From the NCBI GenBank assembly GCA_025355965.1, contig JANXYR010000076.1, forward strand, positions 1-40,787: 40,787 nt of DNA. Reading direction: 5' to 3'. Within the stretch, counting starts at the first letter, position 1; the number at the start of each line of letters is the position of its first letter. The notes below the pieces were generated by a model. That model did no database searches, was not told where the DNA came from, and saw only the letters and a list, made by a program, of their open reading frames with translations. The position numbers were made by a program, and so were the translations under genes. Shown here piece after piece: positions 6,616 through 15,396 of the stretch. Origin of the DNA: Geobacteraceae bacterium. Lineage in GTDB: Bacteria > Desulfobacterota > Desulfuromonadia > Geobacterales > Pseudopelobacteraceae.

Positions 6616-7313
6616 AGCAAAGAATCTATGTTATCTATTTTATTATGGCATCTTGTAACCATTATGGTCAGCACCTCGTCAACAGAAAGCCGCGATGAAT
6701 CAATCAGGATGGCATCGTCAGCTTGCCTGAGTGGAGCGATATCTCTTTCAGAATCCTGCCGGTCCCGCTCTACAACAGCGGCAATGGTCTCTGCAAGCGT
6801 AACCGGCTCCCCTTTGCAGATCAACTCTTCACAGCGTCTTCTGGCACGCTCTTCCACAGACGCACTCAAATAAAATTTTATTTCAGCATCAGGGAACACC
6901 ACTGTACCTATATCGCGCCCTTCGAGAACAACACCACCTCTGCTCCCCATTTTTTGCTGCGATTTCATCAGCGCTTCCCGCACAGGCTTGAGCATTGAGG
7001 TTCTAGAGGTCAGAAGCGACATTTCCGGAGTACGAAGCTGATCCGTCACATCCATGCCGTTAGCGAGTACCGCCTGCCTGCCTGAAACGACCTCAAGCCG
7101 TATGTCAATATTCTGGCAAAATTGCTCAACAGCAGCAAGATCAGTTAGATCAACATCTGCGCGTGAGAGCAGGAAAGCCGCGGCCCGATACATGGCACCT
7201 GTATCGATCTGGATATAACCGAGACGTTCTGCCAACTGGCCTGCGATAGTACTTTTCCCGGCACCGGAGGGGCCGTCTATTGCGATGACAATACCATCAG
7301 GTCGTGATTTCAT
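6612..7313 (-). CDS. cmk: Cytidylate kinase
   Basis: A 233-residue nucleoside monophosphate kinase phosphorylating CMP and dCMP. The P-loop GPSGAGKST is at residues 14-22, with IQIDTGAMYRA and VLEGRDIGTVVFPDA further on. The start is set at ATG 7313 because the family begins a few residues before the P-loop and because this ATG overlaps the aroA stop by four bases; the longer frame would run 21 codons into aroA. The stop overlaps ispH in the same way. Adjacency of cmk to aroA and rpsA is common in bacteria. Confidence 0.95.
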   Translation of the reverse strand: MKSRPDGIVIAIDGPSGAGKSTIAGQLAERLGYIQIDTGAMYRAAAFLLSRADVDLTDLAAVEQFCQNIDIRLEVVSGRQAVLANGMDVTDQLRTPEMSLLTSRTSMLKPVREALMKSQQKMGSRGGVVLEGRDIGTVVFPDAEIKFYLSASVEERARRRCEELICKGEPVTLAETIAAVVERDRQDSERDIAPLRQADDAILIDSSRLSVDEVLTIMVTRCHNKIDNIDSLL

Positions 7314-8605
7314 CTGCTTTTCTGGGCAACTTTTTCGAGCAGCGGAAAAAAGGAGGGGAAAGATGTTGCGACACATGAGATATCCGTCACGGTGATTGTA
7401 CTGGAAGCTACAAGAGCGGCAACTGACATGGACATGGCGATGCGATGGTCACCGGAGCTGTCAACTATCCCGCCAAGTAGCTGTTCTGAGCCGGTAATGT
7501 CCATACCATCTTCAGACTCTGTAACAGTGATGCCCAATTTCCTGAGATTATCTGCTATGGCGGTAATTCGGTCGGTCTCTTTTACTCGCAATTCCTTTGC
7601 GTCCCTGATGATCGTAACTCCTTCGGCACGTGCCGCAGCGACACAGATCGCCGGGAATTCATCAATAGCACGCGGAACAACACTACCGGATATTGTAATT
7701 CCTTTGAGATGGGAGGAGCGCACAAGAATATCAGCTACAGGTTCACCAGAAACATCACGCAGCTCCAACAGCTGAATATTCCCACCCATGGCTTGCAGAA
7801 TATCTATTACTCCGGTACGGGAAGGGTTGACACCGACATTTTTTATCAGTAGCTCGGAATTTGGCGTTATCAGGGCGGCTACAATAAAAAAAGCAGCTGA
7901 GGATATATCTCCCGGCACGGTAACTTCCTGGGCAGTCAGCTCAACTCCGCCCCTAACCGTTACCCCTTTGTCATGCCTTACGAGTGAAGCACCAAACAAC
8001 TGAAACATTCGCTCAGAGTGATCCCGAGACAAACTCGGTTCGCTGACCGTCGTTTCACCGTCGGCGTATAGACCGGCCAGCATGAGCGATGACTTGATCT
8101 GGGCACTGGAAACCGGAGATTGATAGTCAATCCCTTTCAATGAACCGCCACTGATAGCCAACGGGGCCAAAGTGCCGCCGCTGCGTCCGGCAATGCGCGC
8201 TCCCATGCGCGAAAGAGGCTCAACAACACGCTTCATGGGGCGTTTTCTCAGGTATTGATCGCCGGTTACAACCGAAAAGAATGACTGGCCGGACAGGAGG
8301 CCGGTTATCAGCCTAATCGTTGTGCCGGAATTGCCGCAGTCCAGAACATCACCCGGTTCCCGAAGCCCGTGCAATCCCCGACCGGTAATGTGAATAGTTT
8401 CGCCGTCGTCAACGATTTCGACTCCCATGGCACGAAAGGCATGCATGGTGGACATATTATCCTCGCCACGGAGAAAACCGCGAACCGTTGTGACGCCGTT
8501 GGCAATCGCTCCGAGCATGATTGAACGGTGGGAAATGGATTTGTCACCGGGAACCACTATCTCACCGCTGACTGAAACTGCCGGTTGTATGGTTATTGAA
8601 CTCAC
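7310..8605 (-). CDS. aroA: 3-phosphoshikimate 1-carboxyvinyltransferase (EPSP synthase)
   Basis: A 431-residue enzyme of the shikimate pathway that joins PEP to shikimate 3-phosphate. The signature PGDKSISHRS at about residues 19-28 and LDCGNSGTTIRL, RDHSERMF and LRVKETDRI are all present. The longest frame starts at 8794, but the extra 63 residues are unlike the family and overlap tyrA. A GTG at 8605 with CTGGAG placed just upstream gives MSSITIQPAVSVSGEIVVPG, the expected N-terminus. It lies in a tight run, tyrA 26 bases upstream and cmk overlapping downstream. Confidence 0.95.
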   Translation of the reverse strand: MSSITIQPAVSVSGEIVVPGDKSISHRSIMLGAIANGVTTVRGFLRGEDNMSTMHAFRAMGVEIVDDGETIHITGRGLHGLREPGDVLDCGNSGTTIRLITGLLSGQSFFSVVTGDQYLRKRPMKRVVEPLSRMGARIAGRSGGTLAPLAISGGSLKGIDYQSPVSSAQIKSSLMLAGLYADGETTVSEPSLSRDHSERMFQLFGASLVRHDKGVTVRGGVELTAQEVTVPGDISSAAFFIVAALITPNSELLIKNVGVNPSRTGVIDILQAMGGNIQLLELRDVSGEPVADILVRSSHLKGITISGSVVPRAIDEFPAICVAAARAEGVTIIRDAKELRVKETDRITAIADNLRKLGITVTESEDGMDITGSEQLLGGIVDSSGDHRIAMSMSVAALVASSTITVTDISCVATSFPSFFPLLEKVAQKSR

Positions 8606-8631
8606 AGATTCTCCAGAGAATAAATTAGTAA

Positions 8632-9495
8632 TCAGACAATTCCATCGCGAAACTGTTTTGCTGTGGTGAAAAACGCACTCAATCCCGCGCCATCTCCCGC
8701 CTCGATGTGCTGTCGCAGCTCGGCCATGCTGGCCGAAAAACCATCGATGCTTTTCAGGAGTGAATTCCGGTTCATCAGGGCGATGTCGCGCCACATGGCC
8801 GGATCGGAAGAGGCGATGCGGGTAAAATCCCGAAAACCTCCGGCAGTGTAGGAGAGGACATTTTCCCCTTCCACGTCCGCAGTCCCCACCGCATGCACCA
8901 AGGCATAGGCCGCCATATGGGGCAAGTGCGAAATCTCGGCAAAGATCCGGTCATGATGCCCAGGATCCATGAAACAGACATCGGCCCCGGTAAGCCTCCA
9001 CAAACTGGCAACCAGTTCCAGGGCAGCGACGTCGGTTCGTTCTGTTGGCGTCAGGATGCATCGCCTGCCACGGTAGAGGGTAGCGAATGAGGCGGCAGCA
9101 CCAGTGTGTTCGGTGCCGGCAATAGGGTGACCGCCGACGAAATAACAGCCGGACGGTATAAGCGCCTCGCACTCGTCGACAATCGCGGACTTGACGCTGC
9201 CGCCGTCAGTAACGATGCAGCCGGGGGCCAGAGCCGGTGCTATCTCCGCTAAAACTCCGGGGATGGCACAGACCGGTACGGAGATGAAGACCATATCAGC
9301 GCCCCGTACCCCTTCGATCGGATCCTGGGTAATCTCGTCGCAGATCCCCAAGGAGAGCGCCTCCTCCAGGTTTGGACGGGATCTGCCAATGCCGATAACG
9401 CTCTTTACGGCTCCGGCCTCGCGCAGTGCCCGTACAAGAGAACCACCGATCAGCCCTACGCCGACAATGGCCAGACGTTCTATCATCACACTCAT
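8632..9495 (-). CDS. tyrA: Prephenate dehydrogenase
   Basis: A 287-residue NAD(P)-dependent dehydrogenase converting prephenate to 4-hydroxyphenylpyruvate for tyrosine. The dinucleotide-binding motif VGVGLIGGSLVRALREAG is at residues 11-28. GGHPIAGTEHTGAAAS carries the conserved active-site His, and DRIFAEISHLPHMAAYAL is typical of the family. It has no fused chorismate mutase or ACT domain. The ATG at 9495 follows GGAGGGG; another ATG three codons later is possible. It starts 12 bases after the pheA stop, so tyrosine and phenylalanine branches are co-expressed. Confidence 0.94.
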   Translation of the reverse strand: MSVMIERLAIVGVGLIGGSLVRALREAGAVKSVIGIGRSRPNLEEALSLGICDEITQDPIEGVRGADMVFISVPVCAIPGVLAEIAPALAPGCIVTDGGSVKSAIVDECEALIPSGCYFVGGHPIAGTEHTGAAASFATLYRGRRCILTPTERTDVAALELVASLWRLTGADVCFMDPGHHDRIFAEISHLPHMAAYALVHAVGTADVEGENVLSYTAGGFRDFTRIASSDPAMWRDIALMNRNSLLKSIDGFSASMAELRQHIEAGDGAGLSAFFTTAKQFRDGIV

Positions 9496-9507
9496 CCCGT
9501 CCCCCTC

Positions 9508-10587
9508 CTACATCGACCGCGGATAGGATCCGAGAACCTTGAGGAACTGGCAGCATCCCTTGAGTTCCTCAAGAGCCGCCGAAACTTCGGGATCAGAGAC
9601 ATGGCCGAAAAGATCAAGAAAAAAGATATACTCCCATGCCTTACTCTTGTATGGCCGCGATTCAATCTTCGAAAGGTTGATTCCCCGCTTGGCAAAGGGT
9701 TCCAGCATACGACAGAGAATGCCGGGCTCATCCTTGACCGAAAAGAGCACTGAGGTTTTGTCGTTTCCGGATCGGTCACACCCCTTACGGGCAATTACCA
9801 GAAAACGGGTAAAATTGTTAACCTGATCTTCTATCCTGCTCTTGACAACCTTGAGGTCGTAGAGCGAGGCAGCCAGCTCGCTGGCTATGGCAGCAGCGGT
9901 ATAATCTTCACTGGCTATCTGGGCTGCCACGGCAGTTGAGGCTACATCAACCATGGGAATGCCGGGCAAATTATCGTCGAGCCACTGACGGCACTGAGCA
10001 ATTGGCTGTGCATGCGAGTAGACCTTTTTGATATCCTCCATCCGACCAGTGCGCGATAGCAGATCATGATGCACCTCAAGAAGAATCTCGGCAGTAATTT
10101 GCAGTTTACTTTCTACAAACATATCAAGAGTGTGGGAAATGACTCCTTCCGTCGAGTTCTCGACCGGCACTACTCCGTAGAGAGCTTTGCCCTTCTCCAC
10201 CTCTTCAAAAACGGCAGGGATTGACTTCAACGGGATCAGTTCGGCCGAAAGACCAAACTGCTGCATGGTCGCCAAATGGCTGAAGGTAGCCTTGGGCCCC
10301 AGAAACGCAACTTTCATCGGAGATTCCAGCGCCAGGCATGCCGAAATTATTTCTCGATAAACGCTTTTAAGGGCATCATTCGGAAACGGTCCCGGATTTT
10401 GGCTCAGCAGACGCTCATAAATCTGGCGTTCACGCCCCGGAACGTGAAAATCAAGATTATCTCCTGATTTTAGTCGACCGACACTAAGAACTACCTGAGA
10501 CCGTTCATTCAACAGGTCTAATATAGCATCATCAATACTATCGATACGTGAACGAAGATCCTGAATGGTTAATGCATTCTTCTGCAA
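9508..10587 (-). CDS. pheA: Bifunctional chorismate mutase / prephenate dehydratase (P-protein)
   Basis: A 359-residue fusion enzyme making phenylpyruvate from chorismate. Residues 1-90 are an AroQ-type chorismate mutase (DLRSRIDSIDDAILDLLNERSQ; FHVPGRERQIYERL). Residues 93-270 are prephenate dehydratase (VAFLGPKATFSHLA; VPVENSTEGVISHTLD; NFTRFLVIARK). The C-terminal ACT domain (LFSVKDEPGILCRMLEPF; LSKIESRP) is the usual phenylalanine feedback site. No ATG is available at the family N-terminus. The start is TTG at 10587, with the weak site AGGCGG six bases upstream. It is the first gene of the operon. Confidence 0.95.
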   Translation of the reverse strand: MQKNALTIQDLRSRIDSIDDAILDLLNERSQVVLSVGRLKSGDNLDFHVPGRERQIYERLLSQNPGPFPNDALKSVYREIISACLALESPMKVAFLGPKATFSHLATMQQFGLSAELIPLKSIPAVFEEVEKGKALYGVVPVENSTEGVISHTLDMFVESKLQITAEILLEVHHDLLSRTGRMEDIKKVYSHAQPIAQCRQWLDDNLPGIPMVDVASTAVAAQIASEDYTAAAIASELAASLYDLKVVKSRIEDQVNNFTRFLVIARKGCDRSGNDKTSVLFSVKDEPGILCRMLEPFAKRGINLSKIESRPYKSKAWEYIFFLDLFGHVSDPEVSAALEELKGCCQFLKVLGSYPRSM

Positions 10588-10637
10588 GGGGAACCGCCTG
10601 GTGGGTAACAGATTATAAGAAGCTGAAAAAGGGGGTT

Positions 10638-10666
10638 AATGTAAAACAAGGTATAATAAAAAGCAA
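10638..10666 (-). promoter_or_regulatory. Promoter of the pheA operon
   Basis: Minus-strand TTGCTT (10666-10661), exactly 17 bases, and TACATT (10643-10638). The predicted leader is about 44 bases. A TATAAT closer to the gene (10617-10612) is an alternative -10 but lacks a -35 at proper distance. No attenuator or leader peptide with Phe codons is visible. Confidence 0.5.
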
Positions 10667-10682
10667 CCGATTTCAGTCTTTA

Positions 10683-11225
10683 TCAATGCATATCAAATTG
10701 AGTTAGCCAAGCATCAAAAACTATCACCTTTTCTTCACCAAAAGGGAGTAACTTTTTTCTCACTTGTGCAACGCTCTTTCGTTTACCTAAGCTGCCCGGC
10801 TTCTTAGAATAAAATAAATCGGCAAAACAAATAATCTTCTCTGATAGTGACTGTGGACACATCTCCCGATGCGGAAGAGGCAGCTTTTGCCTGATAATAT
10901 CCTCACTTGTCAAGCCAACACCTGTATGGCGTTCACACACCAACCCATGAAGTGGATAGCCTTCCTTCTTCAGGATAGCCCGCCCTAGAACGCCATGCAT
11001 AACGTACGGTTTTTTACCATACAATCCGAGTTCGGGTGCATACACCTGACAGACACCTATATCGTGCAGCAGTGCCGCTTCGTTAATAAATAGACGATCA
11101 TTTTCCGCTAACTCCAGGCGGTCGGCAATCTCAAGAGCATAACCTGCAACGTGCAGACTGTGTTCAAGGACTATTTTGAATGGCTCACCCTCAAGATAAC
11201 AGGCTAAAAGTTTTGTTGCCCACAT
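10683..11225 (-). CDS. HD-domain (HDIG-type) phosphohydrolase
   Basis: A 180-residue single-domain HD protein. The metal-binding pattern is visible: His22 in EHSLHVAGYA, the His-Asp pair in AALLHDIGV (residues 54-55), and a later His in CERHTGVGLT. Compact HDIG proteins of this size cleave nucleotides or phosphate esters; the substrate cannot be told from sequence. It lies 34 bases downstream of the EAL/HDOD gene on the same strand and is probably co-transcribed, which suggests a nucleotide-signalling role. The ATG at 11225 has no strong Shine-Dalgarno sequence. Confidence 0.82.
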   Translation of the reverse strand: MWATKLLACYLEGEPFKIVLEHSLHVAGYALEIADRLELAENDRLFINEAALLHDIGVCQVYAPELGLYGKKPYVMHGVLGRAILKKEGYPLHGLVCERHTGVGLTSEDIIRQKLPLPHREMCPQSLSEKIICFADLFYSKKPGSLGKRKSVAQVRKKLLPFGEEKVIVFDAWLTQFDMH

Positions 11226-11259
11226 ACTTCAATTCCTTGTCAACATTACTTTTGCAAAG

Positions 11260-12504
11260 TTAATCTTCCTGATGAACAATTGAACTTCTCCAGCTAAAAG
11301 CTTCCAGTTGCGCAGTCAGCAGCTGGTCGAGAGAAACCCCGCACTCACCCAGCAGAACAGTCACCGCATCAAAATCAGTCACCTCAAGTTTTTCAGCGAG
11401 CATCAGCATTTTGCCAAGCCGACCTTCCCTCTTTAAGAGAGCCGAACTTACATCATCATTGAGGTTCAGATTGGCAATTATTTCCTCCATCGGAGTCTCA
11501 AATAAAATATCCAGCAGTGACAAAATGCCCACCATGAAAGCCGCTTCTGCTTGCTCATCGTTGGCAGTACGTCCGGCCAACTGCTTAAGCATAGTTTCCA
11601 TGAGTCGTCCCCGCACGGCAGCCATTTCCAGTAGCGGGTGATTAATACCACGTGCATCATGACCAGCAAACAGCGAAAGCTGAGTCCAGCGACGCAGGTG
11701 ATTCATTCCTAGCAGAAGAATTGCGTGACGGAGCGTCTTAATTTTTTCACGCATCCCGAGAGCCACAGAATTTACAAGCCGAAGCAGATTGTAGGAAAGT
11801 CCGGGGTTTTCCTTGAACGTCATCTCGATGATCTCGATGCTGGCACCCGCTGTCAACTGCTGCAACAGCTTCAGCAATGCCAACCCGGAGATGTCTATCT
11901 TTCTACGATTGAGCACGACCGGTCGCGCGAAAAAATACCCCTGGAACAGATCGAAACCCAAATCGTAACAGATTTGAAACTGTTCTACCGTTTCCACTTT
12001 TTCAGCCAAAATTTTGACCGGATACTTCCGTAACTGCCTGACCATTTCCGGCAAAGCATCCATTCCTGTCAAAAGGACATCTATCTTGATAATATCAACA
12101 ACATTATAGATTTCGTTATTGGAGGCATCAAACTCATGATCATCAAGGGCAAGGAGGAAACCTAACTCCTTCAGCTCACGACAGCGTTCTAGCACCTGAT
12201 CATCAAGCTGAATCATTTCAAGAAGCTCAAGCACAGTCTGGCCTATCGGCAGAAGTTCAAGCATTTCTGATAATAGCAATCCGAGGTGCACATTTATAAA
12301 CCCGAATTTATTACCCAGCACTTCATGCATTCCAAATGAGGAAAGCGCATGCGTGATTACATTTGAACAGGCGTGGGAATAGCTATCAAAGACGGCATGA
12401 TCTATATTCGCCGAACGAAACAGAAGTTCATAGCCGATAATTTCCTGATTGCGATCAAGAATCGGTTGGCGACCTAAAAAGAATTTTTCGGATTGTACAA
12501 CCAT
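11260..12504 (-). CDS. EAL/HDOD two-domain signalling protein (YuxH/CdgJ type)
   Basis: A 414-residue protein with an N-terminal EAL-like domain (residues 5-200) and a C-terminal HDOD domain (residues 205-400). The opening FFLGRQPILDRNQEIIGYELLFRS is the hallmark of the YuxH/CdgJ group. The EAL tripeptide is replaced by YEL, while ALDDHEFD, IKIDVLL and AEKVET are partly kept, so it is probably not an active c-di-GMP phosphodiesterase. HDOD domains act as protein-interaction modules controlling motility, chemotaxis or secretion. It is the first gene of a minus-strand pair with the HD protein and is divergent from a GGDEF gene. A weak TGGAAG precedes the ATG at 12504. Confidence 0.9.
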   Translation of the reverse strand: MVVQSEKFFLGRQPILDRNQEIIGYELLFRSANIDHAVFDSYSHACSNVITHALSSFGMHEVLGNKFGFINVHLGLLLSEMLELLPIGQTVLELLEMIQLDDQVLERCRELKELGFLLALDDHEFDASNNEIYNVVDIIKIDVLLTGMDALPEMVRQLRKYPVKILAEKVETVEQFQICYDLGFDLFQGYFFARPVVLNRRKIDISGLALLKLLQQLTAGASIEIIEMTFKENPGLSYNLLRLVNSVALGMREKIKTLRHAILLLGMNHLRRWTQLSLFAGHDARGINHPLLEMAAVRGRLMETMLKQLAGRTANDEQAEAAFMVGILSLLDILFETPMEEIIANLNLNDDVSSALLKREGRLGKMLMLAEKLEVTDFDAVTVLLGECGVSLDQLLTAQLEAFSWRSSIVHQED

Positions 12505-12552
12505 AAAAGACTTCCACTACGCTAATTAAACCAGCCGAGAATTAACTTTAGA

Positions 12553-12580
12553 ACAATAGCAGAAGTACGGCAAAGTTCAA
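12553..12580 (-). promoter_or_regulatory. Promoter of the EAL/HDOD-HD pair
   Basis: Minus-strand TTGAAC (12580-12575), a 16-base spacer and TATTGT (12558-12553), each matching consensus at four of six positions. It sits in the divergent gap with the GGDEF gene. No clear plus-strand promoter was recognised in the same gap. Confidence 0.4.
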
Positions 12581-12637
12581 GTACCATATTTTTGTCAGCA
12601 CGTTACAACAATTTGTAACCATTATTCACTGTCTATA

Positions 12638-14014
12638 TTGTTTAATATGTTGGAAGACTTTTATACTACAAAACCAGTTTTTCACCACTGTCGCCGAACT
12701 TCCCGAAATGCGTTGACAGCCCTCCAACTAACGGTGTATGCAAACGGAGCAAATATTTACAATGTCGGGGGCCTTTGTCGCTTGTTTTCCATCGTCATAA
12801 AAAGATTGTTCATCTTCGGTGTCCCAGTTTCTATACTTATCTCGACCTGGTTCCTTGCCCGCCAGATGCCCGCCCTTACTCCAGAACATCTTGAACTGGT
12901 AGTGCTCTCCCCATATCTTATAACTGCACTGGGAATGTTTCTTGCCATCCATTTTCATCGTGGTCGCCCGTTCATGGTACTGTTGCTGCTACTCATTTTC
13001 TACTGGGGCTCACAAAATTTCCTGGTCGGAAAATCTATTGAACCGCGTCTCAATGAAATTTATCAGGCCTTTGTACTTCTAATCCCTATCAACTTTGCCC
13101 TGATCGCCTTCATGCGAGAACGTGGTTTTTTCACTACTGCCGGCCGACTGCGCTTTGTTTTTCTGGCTGTGCAGGTGATAGTCGCCTTCTGGCTTTTCCG
13201 ATACAACTTTATTGCTATCCTGCCATATATCGCCCGTAATTACTCCCTGCTGCAGTTTTTAGACGGCATGCTGATTCCTGAGCCGGCTTTAGCAGTTGGC
13301 GCGCTCTGTTTTACAATTGTAGCCGTTCTGGCGGTGCGTCGCCAGACCCCTATCGACTGCGGAATGGTCGGTGCGTTGGCATCGTTCTTCATCGCCTGCA
13401 ACTGGCTTACAAACCGCGATGTCTATACCGCCTTCTGCATTTCCGGGTCAGCAATCATCACCCTGAGCATCCTCCGGGACTCCTACAAAATGGCGTTCTG
13501 CGACGACCTGACCGGTCTCCCCTCACGTCGTTCCCTGAACGAAAATCTGCACGGGCTCGGTCGTCGCTATGCTGTTGCCATGCTGGATGTAGACCATTTC
13601 AAAAATTTCAACGATACTTACGGGCATGACGTTGGTGATCAAGTACTAAAGATGGTGGCCCGGAAGATTATGGATGTCAGTGGCGGCGGCAAGGCATTTC
13701 GTTATGGAGGAGAGGAATTCACGATCCTCTTTCCCGGTCGCCATGCAGATGAAGCGATTCCCCACCTTGAGGAACTACGCAAGAACATTGCCGACTACCA
13801 GCTAGCCCTGCGCGGTAGCGAGCGTCCTAAGACGCAAAAGCAAGGGGCGGTAAAACGGGGAAACCGGCGGGAAGGTGCATATGCTTCGGTTACCATCAGT
13901 ATTGGCGTTGCAGAGCGCAGCGAATTGCTTACGTCCACCGAAGATGTCATGAAAGCTGCCGATAAGGCGCTTTATAAGGCAAAGAACAGGGGCAGAAATC
14001 AGGTCTGTTGCTAG
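12638..14014 (+). CDS. Membrane-bound diguanylate cyclase (GGDEF)
   Basis: A 458-residue frame (from TTG 12638; ATG at 12647) with a membrane sensor of about six to eight hydrophobic helices between residues 53 and 280, then a GGDEF domain at about 285-455. FCDDLTGLPSRRSLNE, MLDVDHFKNFNDTYGHDVGD and the catalytic RYGGEEFTILFPG (GGEEF at 357-361) indicate an active cyclase making c-di-GMP. The RxxD inhibitory site expected just before GGEEF is absent, so product feedback by that route is unlikely. The true start is uncertain: neither TTG nor ATG has a ribosome binding site, and residues 1-45 do not look family-like. It may start nearer residue 50. A glycosyltransferase gene follows four bases later. 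Confidence 0.87.
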   Translation: MFNMLEDFYTTKPVFHHCRRTSRNALTALQLTVYANGANIYNVGGLCRLFSIVIKRLFIFGVPVSILISTWFLARQMPALTPEHLELVVLSPYLITALGMFLAIHFHRGRPFMVLLLLLIFYWGSQNFLVGKSIEPRLNEIYQAFVLLIPINFALIAFMRERGFFTTAGRLRFVFLAVQVIVAFWLFRYNFIAILPYIARNYSLLQFLDGMLIPEPALAVGALCFTIVAVLAVRRQTPIDCGMVGALASFFIACNWLTNRDVYTAFCISGSAIITLSILRDSYKMAFCDDLTGLPSRRSLNENLHGLGRRYAVAMLDVDHFKNFNDTYGHDVGDQVLKMVARKIMDVSGGGKAFRYGGEEFTILFPGRHADEAIPHLEELRKNIADYQLALRGSERPKTQKQGAVKRGNRREGAYASVTISIGVAERSELLTSTEDVMKAADKALYKAKNRGRNQVCC

Positions 14015-14018
14015 CCGC

Positions 14019-15101
14019 ATGCGTATTGCCTTGATCTCACCATACTCAATCGGTCCTCTGCGGGGCAACATCACAACCGTCAACCGCATCAGCCATTTCC
14101 TTCGTAAATCCGGGGCGGATGTGCTCGTTCTATCTGCGGATGCCCTTTCATTGTCAGAAATGGAACTGCAACTCACCTCCTTCTCCCCTCAGTTGATCCA
14201 CGGATTTCATGCCCACTACTGTGGCGGACTCACCCGTTGCCTGGCAAAACGTCTTGATCTGCCATTTATTATTACCATCACCGGTAGCGATTTGCATGAC
14301 CCGCTTCTGCGTGATCACTCTGACACAGCTCGTGCCATCGAGGCTGCTCAGTCTGTAGTCTGTTTCGGCGTTAGCGAGGCCGTAAAACTAGTCCGCTTTT
14401 TTCCGCAGATTACAGACAGGGTCACAGTCATCCCACAAGGGGTCGAAAAGTTGCCTGTTGCAGCAACTGAGGGCTTCGGAATAAAAGATGATGCCTTTGT
14501 ATTACTGTTGCCTGCAGCCTTCAGGCCGGTCAAACAGATCGAATTCCCTTTGCATACGTTGGCACCTCTGGCAAGCCGATTCCCTGCCATTCAGCTTGTC
14601 ATAGCGGGAGGAATTATTGATCAGGATTATGCCGCCACAATCCGCAGCATACTATGTGAAGCCCCGTACGCCGTGTGGCTCGGCGAGATCACCCGCGAAC
14701 GGATAGGTAGTCTCTATACCCGCGCCGATGTAGTGCTTAACTCTTCCCACTCCGAGTCGATGTCAAACACCCTGCTGGAGGCTATGGCCCTTGGGAGGCC
14801 AGTTTTGGCGAGCGACATACCCGGTAATCGGACGCTTGTGCGCCATGAAGTTACCGGCCTGCTGTATCAGGACAAGGAATCCTTCTTAAAAAGCATAGTC
14901 AGGTTGATGGAAAGCCCCGAACTGCGTGCGGATCTGGGTCAACGCGCAGGTGAATATATGCATGATTCATTTTCACCACAGAATGAAGTGGCAGAACACA
15001 TTAGCCTCTATCATTCACTGATCGCTAAAGATCATGACAACAGCAATTTGATGAACCGACGTGGAGGAGAAACAGAGAATGACCGTTCAAAACAACCTTG
15101 A
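14019..15101 (+). CDS. Group 1 (GT4-type) glycosyltransferase
   Basis: A 360-residue GT-B fold enzyme. The N-terminal domain begins [24 protein letters not shown], and [11 protein letters not shown] follows. The C-terminal nucleotide-sugar domain includes [42 protein letters not shown], and the signature [20 protein letters not shown] with the EX7E-type glutamates. Donor and acceptor are unknown; the GxxRGN start resembles the TIGR04348/SenB-like group, but this is not certain. No signal peptide is present, so it is cytosolic. It is packed between the diguanylate cyclase and the VF530-like gene, suggesting a c-di-GMP-linked glycan product, which is inference. Confidence 0.85.
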   Translation: MRIALISPYSIGPLRGNITTVNRISHFLRKSGADVLVLSADALSLSEMELQLTSFSPQLIHGFHAHYCGGLTRCLAKRLDLPFIITITGSDLHDPLLRDHSDTARAIEAAQSVVCFGVSEAVKLVRFFPQITDRVTVIPQGVEKLPVAATEGFGIKDDAFVLLLPAAFRPVKQIEFPLHTLAPLASRFPAIQLVIAGGIIDQDYAATIRSILCEAPYAVWLGEITRERIGSLYTRADVVLNSSHSESMSNTLLEAMALGRPVLASDIPGNRTLVRHEVTGLLYQDKESFLKSIVRLMESPELRADLGQRAGEYMHDSFSPQNEVAEHISLYHSLIAKDHDNSNLMNRRGGETENDRSKQP

Positions 15102-15309
15102 TCCACTGCACGGTGTTACACTGAAATCAATCCTTTCCGAACTGGTAGGTCAATATGGCTGGGAGGAGATGGGCAAGTGCATCGATATCCGCTGCTTTAC
15201 TCATGAACCTAGCATTCCGTCCAGCCTGAAATTTCTGAGGCGGACACCATGGGCCAGGGACAAGGTCGAAGAGATGTATCTGCGCTGGAAGATGGACATT
15301 TCTGGATAA
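15079..15309 (+). CDS. VF530-family small protein (DUF2132)
   Basis: A 76-residue protein of the VF530/DUF2132 family, recognised from [25 protein letters not shown] and [29 protein letters not shown]. The family is a compact helical fold described as possibly DNA-binding, without an established function. The start ATG at 15079 is chosen because GGAGGA lies nine bases upstream and the family begins here. The gene overlaps the glycosyltransferase 3' end by 23 bases in another frame. A strong terminator follows. Confidence 0.85.
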   Translation: MTVQNNLDPLHGVTLKSILSELVGQYGWEEMGKCIDIRCFTHEPSIPSSLKFLRRTPWARDKVEEMYLRWKMDISG

Positions 15310-15327
15310 GTAATTTAGTAGGTTGTC

Positions 15328-15383
15328 ACAAAAAACGCTAACGCCCCACCTCCTTCAGGAAGTTGGGCGTTAGCGTTTTTGTG
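15328..15383. terminator. Bidirectional terminator between VF530-like gene and pyruvate carboxylase
   Basis: A long perfect stem (CGCTAACGCCC at 15336-15346 with GGGCGTTAGCG at 15364-15374) with A-rich left and T-rich right flanks, so it has a U-tract in both directions. It serves the convergent ends of the cyclase/glycosyltransferase operon and of pyc. Confidence 0.92.
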
Positions 15384-15396
15384 CCTAAACGTGTCC

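Noticed and set aside
7314-7376. Longer N-terminus for cmk
   Set aside because: The extra 21 codons lie inside aroA, and ATG 7313 gives the family N-terminus with a four-base overlap.
8606-8794. 63-residue N-terminal extension of AroA
   Set aside because: It is a shadow of tyrA; GTG 8605 with its own ribosome binding site fits the family.
10588-10682. Phenylalanine leader peptide or attenuator before pheA
   Set aside because: No short ORF rich in Phe codons and no terminator/antiterminator pair is visible.
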